This document shows, piece after piece, positions 12,411 through 25,832 of a DNA stretch of 64,000 nt. Both the position numbers and the translations under genes were made by a program. Position 1 is the stretch's first letter; each line of letters starts with the position of its first letter. The DNA comes from Monilinia fructicola (taxonomy: Eukaryota; Ascomycota; Leotiomycetes; Helotiales; Sclerotiniaceae), in NCBI GenBank assembly GCA_008692225.1, contig VICG01000011.1, positions 1,550,001 through 1,614,000 of the forward strand. The letters run 5' to 3'. The notes beneath the pieces are model-generated. The model was not told the origin of the DNA and did no database searches. It saw only the letters and a list, made by a program, of their open reading frames with translations.

Positions 12411-14540
12411 GGCGTTTATGAGGTTGTAAGAGAGAAGAAGAAGAAAGGAGGAGGAGGAGGAGAAAGAGTGAGCAGATAAACAAGGGGAGCACAGACCTGA
12501 CCCTTTTCCGGGTCGCTTAGTCGGGTTTGTCTGCCTGACTTTTGGCCTTCTTCCCCTTTTTCTTTTTTTTTTACAGGAGTTTGATTGGAAAGTCATGGGA
12601 AATTGGAGCTAGCGTGCCGTGTTTGGGGCTCAGTGGTGTGATTGCTGAGTTTTCAAGCTTGTGATTCTAATGTAATGTCTACTGTGAAGCTACAGGCTCC
12701 TTGGTTATGATCTTGCTTTAGGGTTGTAGAGCTTTGCGACGGGGGGGTCTTGAAGATCATGATGGATTGGTCTGTTTAATTTAACTTGAACTTGATTACT
12801 GTCTTTTCGGTATAGGGAGGGGTTTTTTAATTCTTTACTCATAGTTTTTGGTCTACACTGCTCTCTCTTACAGTTTAGATCGAGAGACCTCATGGATATA
12901 TACTCCCCTGCTCCCGACGAATACCCTCCTTATCCCTTCTATACCCAGCCTGCAGCAACTCCCACATGACCTTCACTTCAAGTTAGTAAGTTCCTTGGCC
13001 TAAATCTACTTTTGTGGCAACTATTTGAGCATCAGCTGAGATGAAAACTCTCTTTATTTCTACTCAGATCTATGGATTTGGAGATTTCACGCTTCATTGC
13101 CTAGGATAAATATACTTGACTGCAGAAGCTGACTTTCGTTCTTCAGACTCCAAGAGCACCTCTCACTCTACCAGAAAAGACGACTACTATCATACAACTC
13201 TTGACTGCTGTCTGTTGTCCCTCTGAGTTCTTAGTACGTGTTAGAACTTCACCTAATCTATCCTAACACACCCAAACAGTCGTAACACTAGGCGAAGACA
13301 TTATCTGATGGTTGTCCACCCGCCATCTTCGGAGTTAGAGGATGATGCCACAGAAGCTCCTGATACGTGTCAAATCTACCGATTCCACAGCTCCTTGCCG
13401 CGCGGGCTGAGTGATAGCCGACCTTTTCACCAGGTAGCAGAACCTCGCCAACACAATGACGACCACCTACCACTTTTGGCACATCAATAAATTCCCACCG
13501 GCAATCATATTTGCTGTTGGCAGATGGCCCAAAAGATCTCGAAGTCCTCTGTGCTACACCCTGGATTTGGATTCTTCGTTAGTACGTACTTCTCTTTTGT
13601 GTTAGACAACTGTATTCTGATCCACTGTCTCGTGTTCATGATATCTTTTTGGATGTCTTTTATACCTTGTTCTTCTGACGGTATAAGCTAATGTACGGGT
13701 TTGTAGATCGAGTGGTTGCTCTTTGCTGCTGCTGGGTAGTAGCTGTCCATAGAGGACAGGCCTTGAAGAGTCTGCTCGGATGATGCTCTCCCGCCGAGAT
13801 CAAGCCAATGGAGACTTTTGGGAAGTTAGAATTCTGGAGCGATCATTCGAGGATTGCAATGGTGATGATGACTTCAACAATGTGGCCTCGAGTACTTCAA
13901 CCTTTGGCACCGGATACTACAGTGGTTGCACAAGCTCCTCTGGTCGTGCTCCAGTCTCTCTAGAAAGGGACATTTAATTGATTTTGATGGCTTCTCAGTT
14001 ATCAAAGACAATCATCAGCAAAGTTCTGCTCACGACTACAGTCTGTTGATCATAAGGCATTGGCGCTATTTTCTACTCCTCTTTTTACTCCTATGATCAT
14101 CCTAAACTAGAAATATTAACGATTTTCACTTCTCTTCCCTAACCCTACTCATCATCACCACCAAAAAGACAACAATGATTTCAACGGAGATGTATTGATG
14201 ACACACAATGTTGGTGAACAGAATCTTACAGGCCCCCTTCCGAGCGATTCCACAATCATCCAACTTTCGAGCTCTCGAGTTTATAATACGAACTGCTATC
14301 CTGTATGTTGAGAAACTTTGATTGACTATTCAATTTATCATTTATCAACTACCTTGTATTGTTTTATCATGATTTCGTATTGCAGTGTATCACCCATAGA
14401 GCCTTTGCATCTCCCTATTTTCTTGTGTCGTGCTATCAGCATGCATGTATCTTAGAACTACAGGTATCATATCATCATGGAAGAAGAAACGGTGCAGCTG
14501 GTTTAACTGCTAGCTTAAAATTATTAAACTCATCTGCGCC
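12411..14540. other. intergenic region without a supported gene
   Basis: Holds a GAAGAAGAA/GGAGGA tract at 12432-12470 in the likely 5' leader of the gene to the left. Frames at 13308-13490 and 13780-13977 are short, lack recognisable motifs and have no matching splice structure. No RNA gene recognised. Confidence 0.5.
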
Positions 14541-15612
14541 CTACTCTGGCAAGTTCAACATCTTGAGAGACAAAGCCCACAACTTCTTCTCGCCCTCCGA
14601 ATCGAAGGCGTGGGGTGCAACACCGACCGCTAATATACCACCCTCAGGGATCGGGCCAGCTTCCTGGCAATCCTCGAGATAGACAGCACCCTTGCCTTCC
14701 CATTCCTTACCGAATGCAGCCGTCATGGTCGTGGCGGCGCCCTGCGCCGGGCTCTTGCCATACTTTTTCGAAAGCTCACTCGAGGCCCACTGCTTCAACA
14801 TTTCCGGGTCGACGTGGCGCTGTAGGCCTGTGTCAATGCCGCCAGGCATCAACGCGAGGCCGTGCAAGCCCCTGGAACCGTACCGGCGCTCGATCTCGTT
14901 CGTCATCCAAATGCAAGCTGTCTTGGCATTGCCGTATGCCTTCCACGCCTCGTACTCGCCATCGAGGTTAATGTTGTCGAGGACAACGGAGCTCATGTGG
15001 TGGCCAGCGGACGAGACGTTGACGACGCGGGATTGGAACTCGGGCGTGGAACTGGACAGGAGCGTCTGCTCGAGCAGCTGGTAGAGGAGGAAGTGGCCGA
15101 GGTAGTTGATTGCAAGCTGCGACTCGAAGCCGTCGGCGGTCTTCGCCTCGGGGCATGCCATGATCCCCGCATTGTTGATCAAGACGTTGAGCTGCGCCGA
15201 CTTGGACAGGAAGGTCTCGGCCGCCGTGCGGACGCTCCCCAGGGAGCCCATGTCGAGCTCGAGCAGCTCCACGCGACCGGGTTCGAGGAGCTCTCTCAGA
15301 GCCTGTTTGCCCTTCTCCAAGTTGCGCACGCCCAGATACACTTTGCCGCCCGTTGCGGCGAGCGCGCGGCCGGTTTCAATCCCGATTCCGCCGGAGGACC
15401 CGGTGAGAAGAAAGATCTGCTTGGGGTCAATTCCAGTTCTGGCTTTCGGCAACAGCATTGCTCACCTTATCCTTCATGGTACCGATCCGGTTATTGTCCT
15501 TGAGAATGTCAAGAGCGGTAGGCCGAGCGTCTCCGGGCCCATTCTGGTTCAAGAAAGCCTGAGTGTACTTGCTGTTCTTGCCATGGTGATTACTAAGGAG
15601 CGGATTGACCAT
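14541..15612 (-). CDS. short-chain dehydrogenase, retinol-dehydrogenase/WWOX-like
   Basis: NAD(P)-dependent oxidoreductase of the classical/extended SDR group. Two exons, 15612-15466 and 15416-14541, are joined over a 49 nt intron (GTGAGC...AAGCAG, branch-like AATTGAC), giving 340 residues. Joining restores the Rossmann start so that the first beta strand runs directly into the cofactor loop TGSSGGIG (TGxxxGxG). NNAG follows, and the catalytic YxxxK is YGNAK at about residue 210, with a Ser (VVNVSSAG) before it. The ATG at 15612 has a strong context (CCACAATGG); an upstream in-frame ATG at 15663 is less likely. The N-terminal ~45 residues are typical of fungal RDH-like SDRs. It stands alone, outside the cluster. 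Confidence 0.88.
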
Positions 15613-17586
15613 TGTGGTAGTCGTGATGATGATGGATATCTTGTAGATTGATTGACTTTGCAAATGGGTGCTGGGGAGAAGGGGGGTGACTGGCGGTGCT
15701 TTATATGGGGGTCGGGAATCTTACTCATCGAAAACTGTTACGATATTGGATTTTTTTCAGCCCAATCGGGTACCGGCCCCATTCTAAATTTTCACCGTTC
15801 AGTAGAGCAATCCACCATATGCGTAAGCACAATCTGTATTTAAGTCTGGAATCTCCAAGCCCCGGCCCTTGGTAGGGATCAAGCTGGCAGGGGAGCAGCC
15901 TTTACCGCAACTACAGCGAGAGCATTTTTACTATACCGTCAATTCGATTTATCGCGAATGCCAAGAGGAGTAGCACTCAGTATACAAGCTCAAGGTGAAC
16001 GATGACATCATATCAACGCGTGAACCTCCTATCCTTCGATTTCCAACCACTTGATCGGCCACCAAGTTTTGTGAGAGAGGGTTCACAATGCAAGTCTTGT
16101 TTTCTTCCTTCTAAACTCCAGGAAAGCCCCTCACGCGCATCAGCTCAAACTTCAGGCTCCATCCTTCAGATGATGCTGAACGATGCTGGACGTTGAGACT
16201 TCATTGTTCAGTGTCAAGTTTTGGTCACTGTGCACAGATGCATGGACTATTCACCTTGCACACTCCAGGCTCTGATAGAAGTTGATGGTTGACTATCCAT
16301 TTTCTTCCCTAGCCACCAATGCTGCATATTAGCTTCGTTCGCGGGTCGATGTTCCAATCAAGCTTTTGTCGCATTTATTGGCCCCCGTCAAAGGCCAGGA
16401 TACATCCAGCAGCATCCGTTGCCGTTTTTCTTCCCCCCCCATCCTCGTTTTGATATTGCGTCTCTGCTTAATTCGGGGGACCAATCCTGTGCTGTTGCGA
16501 CAATCCAATCCTTCACCTCCTCGGAATGAAACCGTCGTCGTGACGGGCTTATGCGTCCCCTCCGTTCTTAAGTCCGTCGCGGAAAGTTCCCAGATGGCCC
16601 CCACAAACATGATGCCTGGCAGGAAGTGGAACTCGTCTAATTATGCAGCACTGTACCGAGCTAGTCTTAGATTCAACAACAAGTGAGCCTTGCTTATCGT
16701 GTTACAAAGGCAAGTATGTGTGGCCGAGCCTTTCATCCCGATATGCTTCTTCATTTACGATTGCAAATATGGGATCCGGGTCATCCTTGGTGGTATGTAC
16801 CATTCTTAACATGCACGAGTGCACTCTATATTTCATCGATAGCTTCATTTGCAACGTCCGTATTGCCTACGAAGTTTCATTATCTTGGCATACATTTCGA
16901 CTAGCCAGCAGACAAGAGATTAAGGGTTCAAATATTCCTTGATCAAGGGCTGATGACAGAGTTCTCTCTCAATGGAACTATGAGTGAATTCGAAAATTTT
17001 AAACTATCTATAGGACCCGCAGTCTCAACGCCAAGAAAGTCGACTATTACTTTACCGAACAATTTTCTTTCACTCTTTTCCTGCCTCAATCAATAATGGC
17101 CTCAATAAAGTTCATGGGGGTTCAGAGCCTATCAACGTTCAATTGGTAGCGTGGATCTGCCGGACAGAGAGGGGAGCACCCGAAAAGTGGGCGATGTCCC
17201 CGAAATTCTATTGAAGAACCCATGAATAGCACCCAAAAATTGATCTCACGCGGCTCAGGTTATTAATGCAGGAATGCGTGGAAATTAAGATTTACTGCTA
17301 GTCAAAAAGTGGCAGTCATCCGACGGGTTGCCCCGTATGTCGTCAGCACTTGTACCCAAATGGATGGTTGTCTGACCATTCCAGACCGCGATATGTTACG
17401 CTGCAAGGCTGTGACTCGCGAGAAGGACTGTAAGCCCTGATTCTACAGGGCTTCCTGGAACGTGTCGATCTCACTTGATCGTTCGTGCTTACAGATTCCA
17501 CCTTTCGATATAGGATATAACAACCCAGGATACTCCAAATCTCGTTCGTTCTGTGAACGTTATTTTGTTTTGCAAACTAGAGCGCA
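15613..17586. other. intergenic region without a supported gene
   Basis: Two-kilobase divergent spacer between the SDR and the secreted protein gene. Short frames at 16329-16942 overlap each other on both strands and carry no motif. No repeat of note. Confidence 0.5.
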
Positions 17587-18545
17587 ATGTATTCGTACAG
17601 TCTCTCTTGCAGGGCTTTGTTGCTCTTCTTAATAAACATTCTATCCCTGTCTGTTGCAGAATCTTCAAGTGTTGCTGCCACCTGCTATTTCCCAGACAGT
17701 ACAATTGCCAAGAATTATGTTGCTTGTTCGTCGACGCAAAATGGAGGGTGTTGTCAAGAGTCAGATATTTGCACGGAATGGGGGTATTGTGTGAGTCAAT
17801 CGAGAGGATACCATTACAGAGGAGCTTGTACCGACAGCACATGGGGGAACCCATCATGTCCCGATTATTGTCTGGGTTCAAGTTGTGCGTTTCCCGAGAG
17901 TCTGACGCGATTGCACGCTTACTGAAACTTCCAGCCGGCAACCACTCCTTGGTGAACGTCATTGCATGCAATGCAGCTGATTCTGATGGTACATGGTGTT
18001 GCGCCTATGATGGGAATTGCTGTTCGGGATCGTCAACCTTCGTCCCGGGGTTCGGCACCATGTTCGCAGAGCCCGGAAGTTCACTTACGACCTCGGCAGC
18101 AGCGTCGGGCTCGACATCGCCATCTGCAAGTACAACACCCTCAATATCTCAAGCGCCCCTCATCTCCGCCACAGTATCCACGTCTTCTCCTACCGCAACC
18201 AATACTTCCCGCTCCTCAAGCTCATCGTCCAAAACCTCAACAATAGTAGGTGCAGCGGTCGGCATTCCTCTGGGTCTAGCTGCTGCCGCAGCACTTTTCC
18301 TCTTGTATCGCGAACGTAGAAAACGGATGGGTTCCAACGCAACTGGATTTGGTATGAAGAAATTAGATGATAGTGGGAGTGCTGGGTTTGCGGGGATGGC
18401 GCCGCCACAAGAATCGCCCACTAGCATGCCTTATGCTCCGAATGCGCCGGGTGAGCCGATGAAGGGGTATGGGGAGTTAGGGGCCAGGGATCCGCATTAT
18501 GAGTTAGGGCCGGGAGTGAGAAGTTTCGAGTTGGGTAATAGGTAG
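17587..18545 (+). CDS. secreted, single-pass membrane Cys-rich protein with Ser/Thr stalk
   Basis: 302 residues after removal of a 50 nt intron (17885-17934; GTGCGT...TTCCAG). Visible in order: a hydrophobic signal peptide (residues 1-24), a Cys-rich ectodomain with paired cysteines (GGCC, WCC, NCC) up to about residue 150, a Ser/Thr/Pro-rich stalk likely to be O-glycosylated (about 160-205), one transmembrane helix with Gly/Ala (about 208-230) followed by a stop-transfer RERRKR, and a cytoplasmic tail with Pro/Gly and repeated YELG/GELG-like motifs. The layout is that of fungal wall-sensor-like surface proteins, but I cannot assign a ligand or family. Context gives no functional hint. Confidence 0.8.
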
Positions 18546-21500
18546 GGACGACGAAATGCGCAACCCTGTTGGAAATTCAGAGGTTGGTATTCACGGGCGA
18601 GCTAGATGTTCACAGGTTGTAGGTTGGGGTGATGGGAGTTTAATGTTCAGAACTGGGCTGGAGCTTGTGGCCGAAGGTCCGGAAATCAGGGTGTTTATTT
18701 GATGGTGTCATTTAATCGAGCGGTTTGCTCTCGGTCAATTGTGGTTTCGATGAATATATATTCCTTCATTACCATATCATACGAACTTTCAAACTTCGGC
18801 ATCATCCTGGGACATATATTGGTAATGCCACAAGTTTCTACTAGCCGTGCACAAATCTCAGCCATGGAACGAATGTACAGTCTCGACTTGGACTTTGTAC
18901 CTTAATGTTCGGTACTGGCAAAAGGATTGAGGTTGAAGGGGTAGAGGAGATTGTCTTCATTATTGTAATGTGAGGTGAAGCTATTAATTAGACCTCATCA
19001 AAATCGCAACTGGCATATTCATTCCTAACATCTGTCTCTGGAAAGAAGGACTGACACGCGAGATTGCGGCTAAATAAGCATAAACTCGACCAATTTTTAG
19101 AGGGCGTGGAAGTAGAAATTTATCACAGGTCAAGCCCTAGAATGAGTTCAACAACCGATGGATCTTGGAAGATGAATTGATATTTCCGCCGCAGCCAGAA
19201 TGGTAGCAGGTGACATTTGGCGAATGGCACAATTGCACGCATACAAAGCGTGGGAAGCAAACGGAAGGATTTTGAGTGGGATGAAAGTCGACGCACTTCA
19301 TAGTACATACGAAGTAGCAATGCCCCCACTTTCATTTAAGAGTAGGATCCAAATAAAGTTCGAAGTCAAATAACGGCTCGTGTTCATCCTCATCTACCGC
19401 ACGGGACAAGAGTCTGAGCACAATTAATGTAGCCGCCGCAATTTTGCACGATGGTGGAGACTACTTGTCGAGTACTGCTATATATAGCCGCCGAGAAGAG
19501 ATACAGTGGAGCCCAGCAGGTGGAGAAAAAGAATGTGCGGCCAAGATAGCGCACGTGACCCACTTGCTCAGCAGGAGATCTTCGGATGAAATTCCGAAGT
19601 CAAACGAAACAATTAACCAATCGAACCATATACGGAAAACCCCACGAAACACCTTCTCATTCTCGTTCAGCCCTTCAAGGATGCGAGAGTACTTTTCGTT
19701 GTAAAACCTTAGATCCTGCGACCGTTATCGTTGACCCTCTACAGTATCTATCCTCGACCGCATTGAAGTCGAAGCGCTTTAGGCCTTTCCGAAGTCCAGA
19801 AACTATTTTTAGATAGTTCAGGTGAGCTATTCAGGCAAACGAGCCACCTTGAAGTTCAGATTCGTTCATGAGAAATGTATATTGTAACTCTATGATGAGA
19901 TGTCAGACGGTATAGCCTCAACCTCTTGTCTTGGAAAGACGAGACGTCTGAATTCGGGCGTGAAGAAACCTAATCTTAAACAGAGACCGCTTTTGGAGGC
20001 CCAAGTTTAAAGGCATGAATCTGAATCCGAATCTGACAATCAATCAGCCATCACCGTTTCCCATCATCAGACTTTCGACTGAACTTTCAGGCTTTCAACA
20101 CTTTCATCTGATATACAAACATGACAACACCATATCGGATGGCGTGGATTTTCGATCTGACCTCTCTCTAATGCTCCTCGCTCCTCCGAACTGTACACTG
20201 AATAGTGAGTCAGAGCTTTCTGAAACTATGAAACACAGATCATGAAACAAGATAATCATTTTGATCCAACTCTCGGGATTTGGCAAGCTTCGATATTTTA
20301 TGATTGAAGATGTAATTATGTCCAATGATGTTGACCTAATATGTTAAAGTTCGATTGATTCGTTGACAAACCATGTTCAATTATACTATTCATATGCGGC
20401 GCGTCGGGAAGAAGTACAAGGATACTTTAGAAATTGTTCGCTTGATGGCGTGTATCCCTTCACCAATAATCTTCGAGAAGAGGTTACATCATCAACACGA
20501 CCCTGACACGTAGCCGCCGGTCCTCATTTCTTCAAACCCTATTCTACTAAATCGTGACCTTAAGGTTCTTTTGGTACTTTGAGAAGTCTCAATTGAATAA
20601 TGCATAATTTACTTTGGGCGCTTGGAGGTCGGCTGTGCACTTTCGAAAGGAGAAAGAAGCGTTTGCCGGTCGCGGCACTTAACTGGTATGGACAAGATTG
20701 AGGAAGATCTGTCAGTTAACGATCGATCCACTTGCGATTGTCGAACTATTGATGATTGAAAGTTATTGCCGTCTAACAGGTCGCCAATCTGGTCCGTTGT
20801 GAGCTTATGTATCGGAAAAGACGAAAACGTTTCATTAAGCAAGCGCTGATTTGTCAAAAGAAGGCGAGGAATTATTCTTAGCTACTCCTCGAGTCGCAAT
20901 GCCTGATGACATTATCGTTCATTATCGCTGCTGTCAACGAGTACGAGGATAATGTATGATGCTGTTTGCTATTGACTTTATCTATTACACTACGGACACG
21001 GTACACCACAGGTGACGCGGGCGCTTGGAGGAGTTTTGCGAAGTTGTAGCTTGTATGGTTGAAGGTTACGCGATGTTGTGGGTTTCCAAGGTTCCGAGGT
21101 TCCAGCTTCCAAGGTGGTTCTCGGTATTTTGCTTTTCTCCAAAAGGAAATTTATCCGAACGCGTCTTTTTCCTTTTACTTTTCTCCGAGCGCCTCTATTT
21201 TGATTTGATTCATCATTATGGATTTTGATTGGTACATTTTCCTTAAAGTCTCCATTCTGAACCATTAACCATCAACCATTAATCATCGATGTTATTAATT
21301 CCCATGCAATGCACGAGTACCATCTCCCCGGATCCATTATTCCAAAGGTTTTGGCGTTTTCTTGGGTGAGAGTCTAAAAATGAGTCATTAGCTTTGCATG
21401 CGGTAGTGCATCCATGGATTCTATACTATTCCCCAATTGAGATGATATTCATTCGGCGGTTGCTGAAGAACGAACCATACGGCCTCATCTTGTTGACCAA

Positions 21501-22011
21501 GAAACAGTATCATATCCACCTTGCATACTTCAGCACCTCAGTCTCGTCTAACTACATTTCTCCGCGTTTCGGATTATTAGTTCATTTTTTGGATGCCCTT
21601 GTCCGGACGTGGAGTCGATCGGATCCATGGAATGATCTAGGTATTGGATAACTCAATTTCAATGAGGATAAGTACTGGTGCTTGTCACCTCATATCTCAT
21701 TTTCACTTGCTCAGTCTCATATCATAGTCTTTCTTTCGTTTCTCATTAGAAGTTTCCTCTGTCATCAAAAAAAGTTAGAAGAGCTGTGCTCATCACCAAA
21801 ACCCATATCTTTTAATACACCCCTTCAACCAATCCTTCACAAGACATTTGGAGCCGGCTCCTTCATCAAGACTTTAATACTAGTTTTTGTGACAGACACA
21901 CATACAGACCGCCTACTGTTTCTGCCATATCTCTGCGTAAGTCAAGTCTCAAAGGTTGTCAGCAGACATGACCCTGGTTAACGATTTCATGTATATAGCT
22001 CGATAGTAGAT
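18546..22011. other. intergenic region without a supported gene
   Basis: About 3.5 kb. All frames are under 100 codons, overlap one another and lack motifs. Pyrimidine-rich stretches just before 22012 look like a fungal promoter/leader for the next gene. Confidence 0.5.
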
Positions 22012-23727
22012 ATGTCCTTTGATTATTCTTCATTTTCATTTGAGCCAACGACTCCCCCACAATTCGCATTTGAGGAGCCCTTGATTAGTTCCTCGTTTAG
22101 ATTTGGCCATTCTCGATCAAGCTCACAAGTGTCGACTTATTCTCGAGCCTCATCGCCGTCTGATTCTATCAGCATCACGAGCACCCAAATGACGACTCCG
22201 GCGCGATCACCAATTAGACAGCATGGTCCGCTGTTACTGCCTAAGATTCGTCCCCAAGATCAGGAGATCAATGCTTCCCCCTCAACTGGAATGAGAGTAA
22301 CAAAACATTCAAGAAAGAATGCTGCTGGTCATGCTTCCAAACAAACTCACAATAGGAGCTATACCAACCCCGAGACAATCGTGTTCAATTCCGACATCTT
22401 TCCTTCCAGTACCCGACAAATGTCTACTCTTTGCTCACCGATGCATGCTGTTCAATCTATTGAAAGTCAACAACATAGACGTTCTTCGAGCTCCAGTCTT
22501 GATGGTCAGACATTAGGGAAATATGGATTCCCAACCTATCGTCAAATGCCGAATTATATCCAACAATCTCCAAATATGTCGATCATGGAATCATACTCAC
22601 CCCAACCGCATGAACGCTACCCAACTCCTGCCCGTGAACCATCTCCACTCGCTCAAAGCATCACCATAGACGACATTACCCCAAACATTCTCGACAACGG
22701 TGCAACAACAAACCTTGCCGCGTATCTCACTTCTCCCAACCCCGCCCCAGCCCTTGTCCGTCAACTTAACATTCACGTACGTGATAGCAGTGCCAAGCAT
22801 TTCTGGTGGGACATTCGACAAATTCGACCATGGACATCCTTCAACGCAAATACCATCGCATCAATTCCCGGATTTCACGATCTCCTGAATGTGGGTCTCC
22901 CATCCAATATGTTTTACCAGCCATCCCGCTCCTGCACAAATCCCGAGAATGAACAAGAACTTCATAACATCTACACGCAATTCTACGCCACGAAACTCAA
23001 CCACGCGCTCTCCATTTCTCAAGGAAATCGACATCTCATGATGCGTGCCTCTTCAGCAATGGGCCAGAAATCCGGCGAGCCATCTTTCATCTCCAATTAC
23101 ACAGATGATAATTCCCAACTGATCTACGGCCGCGGACTCGGCCGCGTAGTTGGACTAGTCAAATCTTTCGATCGATGGAATACCGGCATGAGAGTCGAGG
23201 GTAACCATCGCAAAGTAGAATACCTACGAGGTCTTGCGCATTTGCACAAATGTATGCGCGAACACGGATGTCGATACGGATTTATCATGACGGAAATCGA
23301 ACTTGTCGTCGTGCGCAATGGTTGTGAATCTATCCCCCACTTTGGCTATCTTGAAGTGCAAACCATACAACTCGCCGCCCATGATAATCCGCACACATCT
23401 ACCTTTGAGGAAGTTGAGGGTTCGTTTGGGGTTGATGAAGTAGGTGAAGTGAATTCTGCGAAGAAATCATTGAAGATGACGGCGTTGATGGCGCTTTGGT
23501 ACTTACATATGTTGGCGCGAGATGAAATTCTTCCGGGTCAAATGGGGTGGAAGAGTGAGATTGGTGCGCCGGCGGAGGGAACGAGGAGAAAGATACTTCC
23601 AAAGGATGATTGGATTCCCGAGCCGCAGTTGGCGGAGAAGAGGGAGGCAAAGAGAGGGAGAGGATGGGTATGGCCTGAGGAGGGGGTTGGAAGGAAGGAG
23701 TTGGGAAAGAGAGGGGTCAGGTATTGA
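22012..23727 (+). CDS. 571-residue protein of unknown function, Ser-rich N-terminus
   Basis: Single-exon gene of 571 codons. Residues 1-220 are rich in Ser, Pro, Gln and Thr and look disordered. Residues 250-540 look folded: a Trp-containing start (WWDIRQIRPW), then a region with GRGLGRVVGLVKSFDRW, a basic segment and alternating hydrophobic strands around RYGFIMTEIELVVV and YLEVQTIQLA, and a helix-like KMTALMALWYLHML. The alternating Glu-containing strands vaguely recall PD-(D/E)XK-type folds, but I cannot show a complete active site, so no function is assigned. The C-terminus is basic. No signal peptide or membrane segment. Confidence 0.75.
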   Translation: MSFDYSSFSFEPTTPPQFAFEEPLISSSFRFGHSRSSSQVSTYSRASSPSDSISITSTQMTTPARSPIRQHGPLLLPKIRPQDQEINASPSTGMRVTKHSRKNAAGHASKQTHNRSYTNPETIVFNSDIFPSSTRQMSTLCSPMHAVQSIESQQHRRSSSSSLDGQTLGKYGFPTYRQMPNYIQQSPNMSIMESYSPQPHERYPTPAREPSPLAQSITIDDITPNILDNGATTNLAAYLTSPNPAPALVRQLNIHVRDSSAKHFWWDIRQIRPWTSFNANTIASIPGFHDLLNVGLPSNMFYQPSRSCTNPENEQELHNIYTQFYATKLNHALSISQGNRHLMMRASSAMGQKSGEPSFISNYTDDNSQLIYGRGLGRVVGLVKSFDRWNTGMRVEGNHRKVEYLRGLAHLHKCMREHGCRYGFIMTEIELVVVRNGCESIPHFGYLEVQTIQLAAHDNPHTSTFEEVEGSFGVDEVGEVNSAKKSLKMTALMALWYLHMLARDEILPGQMGWKSEIGAPAEGTRRKILPKDDWIPEPQLAEKREAKRGRGWVWPEEGVGRKELGKRGVRY

Positions 23728-25832
23728 GCATTAAGACTGCACGAGTAGGGAAATATGTAATGGGGAAATAAAATAGAGGGACTGCAGGTCAGTCAGTCAT
23801 TGTATAAGGAGTAAGGATTTGATCGAGGCTGGGTTTAGTAGTATTTTTAATGGGTGGGTGGGTGGCGTAGTGGGGGTTCTGGAACACGAATGAAGGAATA
23901 GCATTGCGCTTCTAATATCTAGCAACATGATTTAGATAAAAAAATCCCATCATATTTCAAATCATTGCAATCTTCTTATTAGTCCATATTTGAGTTATGT
24001 TGCACTAGTATCCAATGCTCCGGCATGCGAAAGAAAATTACTCATCACAAAATCTATCAATTCCTCCCTCACATGATTTAACAAGCCTGGATCTTTCTTT
24101 TGGATAAGAATTTGAAAGGATCTCTTTTTCTCAAAATGATCTCATATTTCGAATTACAAGGGTTAGAGCGCATCTCATGAAATTCGACTATTGGAAGGAT
24201 TTGTTACACATCTCGATATATATTTTTGTTTCTAATCACTTGATAGAATCATAATACTGCCGATAACACTAAGTACAAGTGGGCACTTACTATATATGTG
24301 GAAGCAATGGGAGTTGTGATTTTGCTGATCATTCGTTAACTGGAGATTGATGGTGTATCCGTTCCATATCTATAAGTATTATACATATTAGGTCTGAGAT
24401 TTCGTTTAGTTTCGCTTCATTTCCCCCTCACATGATGCAACCCCCTAATTATAGAATGTATTGTTGCATGTCTGAGTGTCGTCAGAAAGTTTAGCTAATA
24501 TACAGTAATCTATAAGACCTTGGATCATTCATTTCATGGAGGGTTGGACCCGGATATCTTGTTGTATATGGGGATGTGAGATTATAGTTTTATTGCATGT
24601 CTCAAAGGAAGGTTGGGTTTGTTTACTTAGATTGTTTGCATGCCATGCATTTGACCGTACGGCGCTTGGAATGCCCATCGTTTGCAGAAGGTTACTCGGC
24701 GCTCTAGATGTGGGTTTTTGTTGCGTGTCCGAGTTCTGGAGGAGCTATGTCCTGGACATGACTCAATACTCTTGGAATCTCTGTTGTTTGTCTGAATGAG
24801 CAAGTTTGGATATCGGGGTAATGAGCAAGTTTGAATGTCTGTTGCATATCTGAATAATGAGCAAGTATTAATCAATCCAATCATTCAACAATTTTCCGAT
24901 TAGGACTATGTCTTACAGGATCAGAGTTTTGAATGATCACCAGCGGCATCTGAACTTTTTGTTTGTTTTACTCGTCTGACGACCCCCTGAAGGTTTAGTT
25001 TGCTAGCCGATAAGATGATGAAAGTCGAATTCAGATGATCTGAACCAGTTGAGATTAATTTGTTGCATATCTGAAAGTATTGAAGATGAAGGTGGAGTCA
25101 ATTGAGCCTTGACATGATCCATCTGAACTAGCGGTGGAGGATATTAGGAGGGAATTTCATGTGATTTGGTTTTTGAGGGCCCTGGGGATTGTTGCATATC
25201 TGATCGAAATCTCTCCAATTGGAAAAGTCGCATCATGTGAGTGTTATTTATGTTGCATATCTGAAATGCCATGAGTGGTGAAGAGTGAAGTTCATGGATC
25301 CAATCTCTTGAGCCAATTAATACTATGAAGCATGGGAATTGATGTTCACGTGATCGTAGATTTTCGATTCTGTTGCACGTCTTAACAAATGAGATATCTA
25401 GGTCAAGTGGACGTTCATCTGAGCTTATATGAATGGACCTGTGGCGCAGGTGGCGTATTTGCTTGCAGGTCGGATGGACGTCCGGTCAATACTGGATGAG
25501 CTAGTATGGACTTATGGAGAAAAAAGAAATTCAATGCAAGCCAATCCGATCTTTTACCGAAGATGCCGAATCTACCTGCGATTGCTGAGCGGATCGGAAC
25601 AAATCATTTCCGAAGATTTTACGGCCGCTTTGTAAGGTTACTCTGCAAAATCGGTGCAGAATCATTTCGAGTACGCAACTTTGGATTACAACTTCTATTC
25701 ACAACAACGCACCTCTATCGATAACAGCCCTCTACACAGTTCCATCTATGAAAATACTCCCAAATCCTATGCATGGCTGATCATCCAGCAATGTATCTTC
25801 ATCACGTTGTATTTTGTTCATGAAATTCATGA
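23728..25832. other. intergenic region at the left border of the cluster
   Basis: Two kilobases between the 571-residue gene and the 3' end of HR-PKS 1. No supported gene. It contains the degenerate satellite described separately (24462-25386). Confidence 0.55.
24462..25386. repeat. degenerate ~62 bp satellite with TGTTGCATATCTGA core
   Basis: Nine copies of a core close to TGTTGCATATCTGA lie on the plus strand at about 24462, 24591, 24720, 24782, 24841, 25061, 25190, 25251 and 25371. Gaps are 129, 129, 62, 59, 220, 129, 61 and 120 bp, close to one, two or about three-and-a-half times 62. Two neighbouring units also share a TGAAT(AAT)GAGCAAG tail. Several intervals carry a CACATGAT/CACGTGAT-like word. 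Confidence 0.65.

Noticed and set aside
13308..13977. Small genes in the 12.4-14.5 kb spacer
   Set aside because: Short frames, no motifs, no consistent splice joins, no supporting context.
14692..15651. Several long plus-strand frames
   Set aside because: They are antisense shadows of the GC-rich SDR gene, which has all the family motifs on the minus strand.
24462..25386. CRISPR array
   Set aside because: Core repeats are short and diverged, spacing is multiples of about 62 bp rather than fixed spacers, and the genome is fungal.
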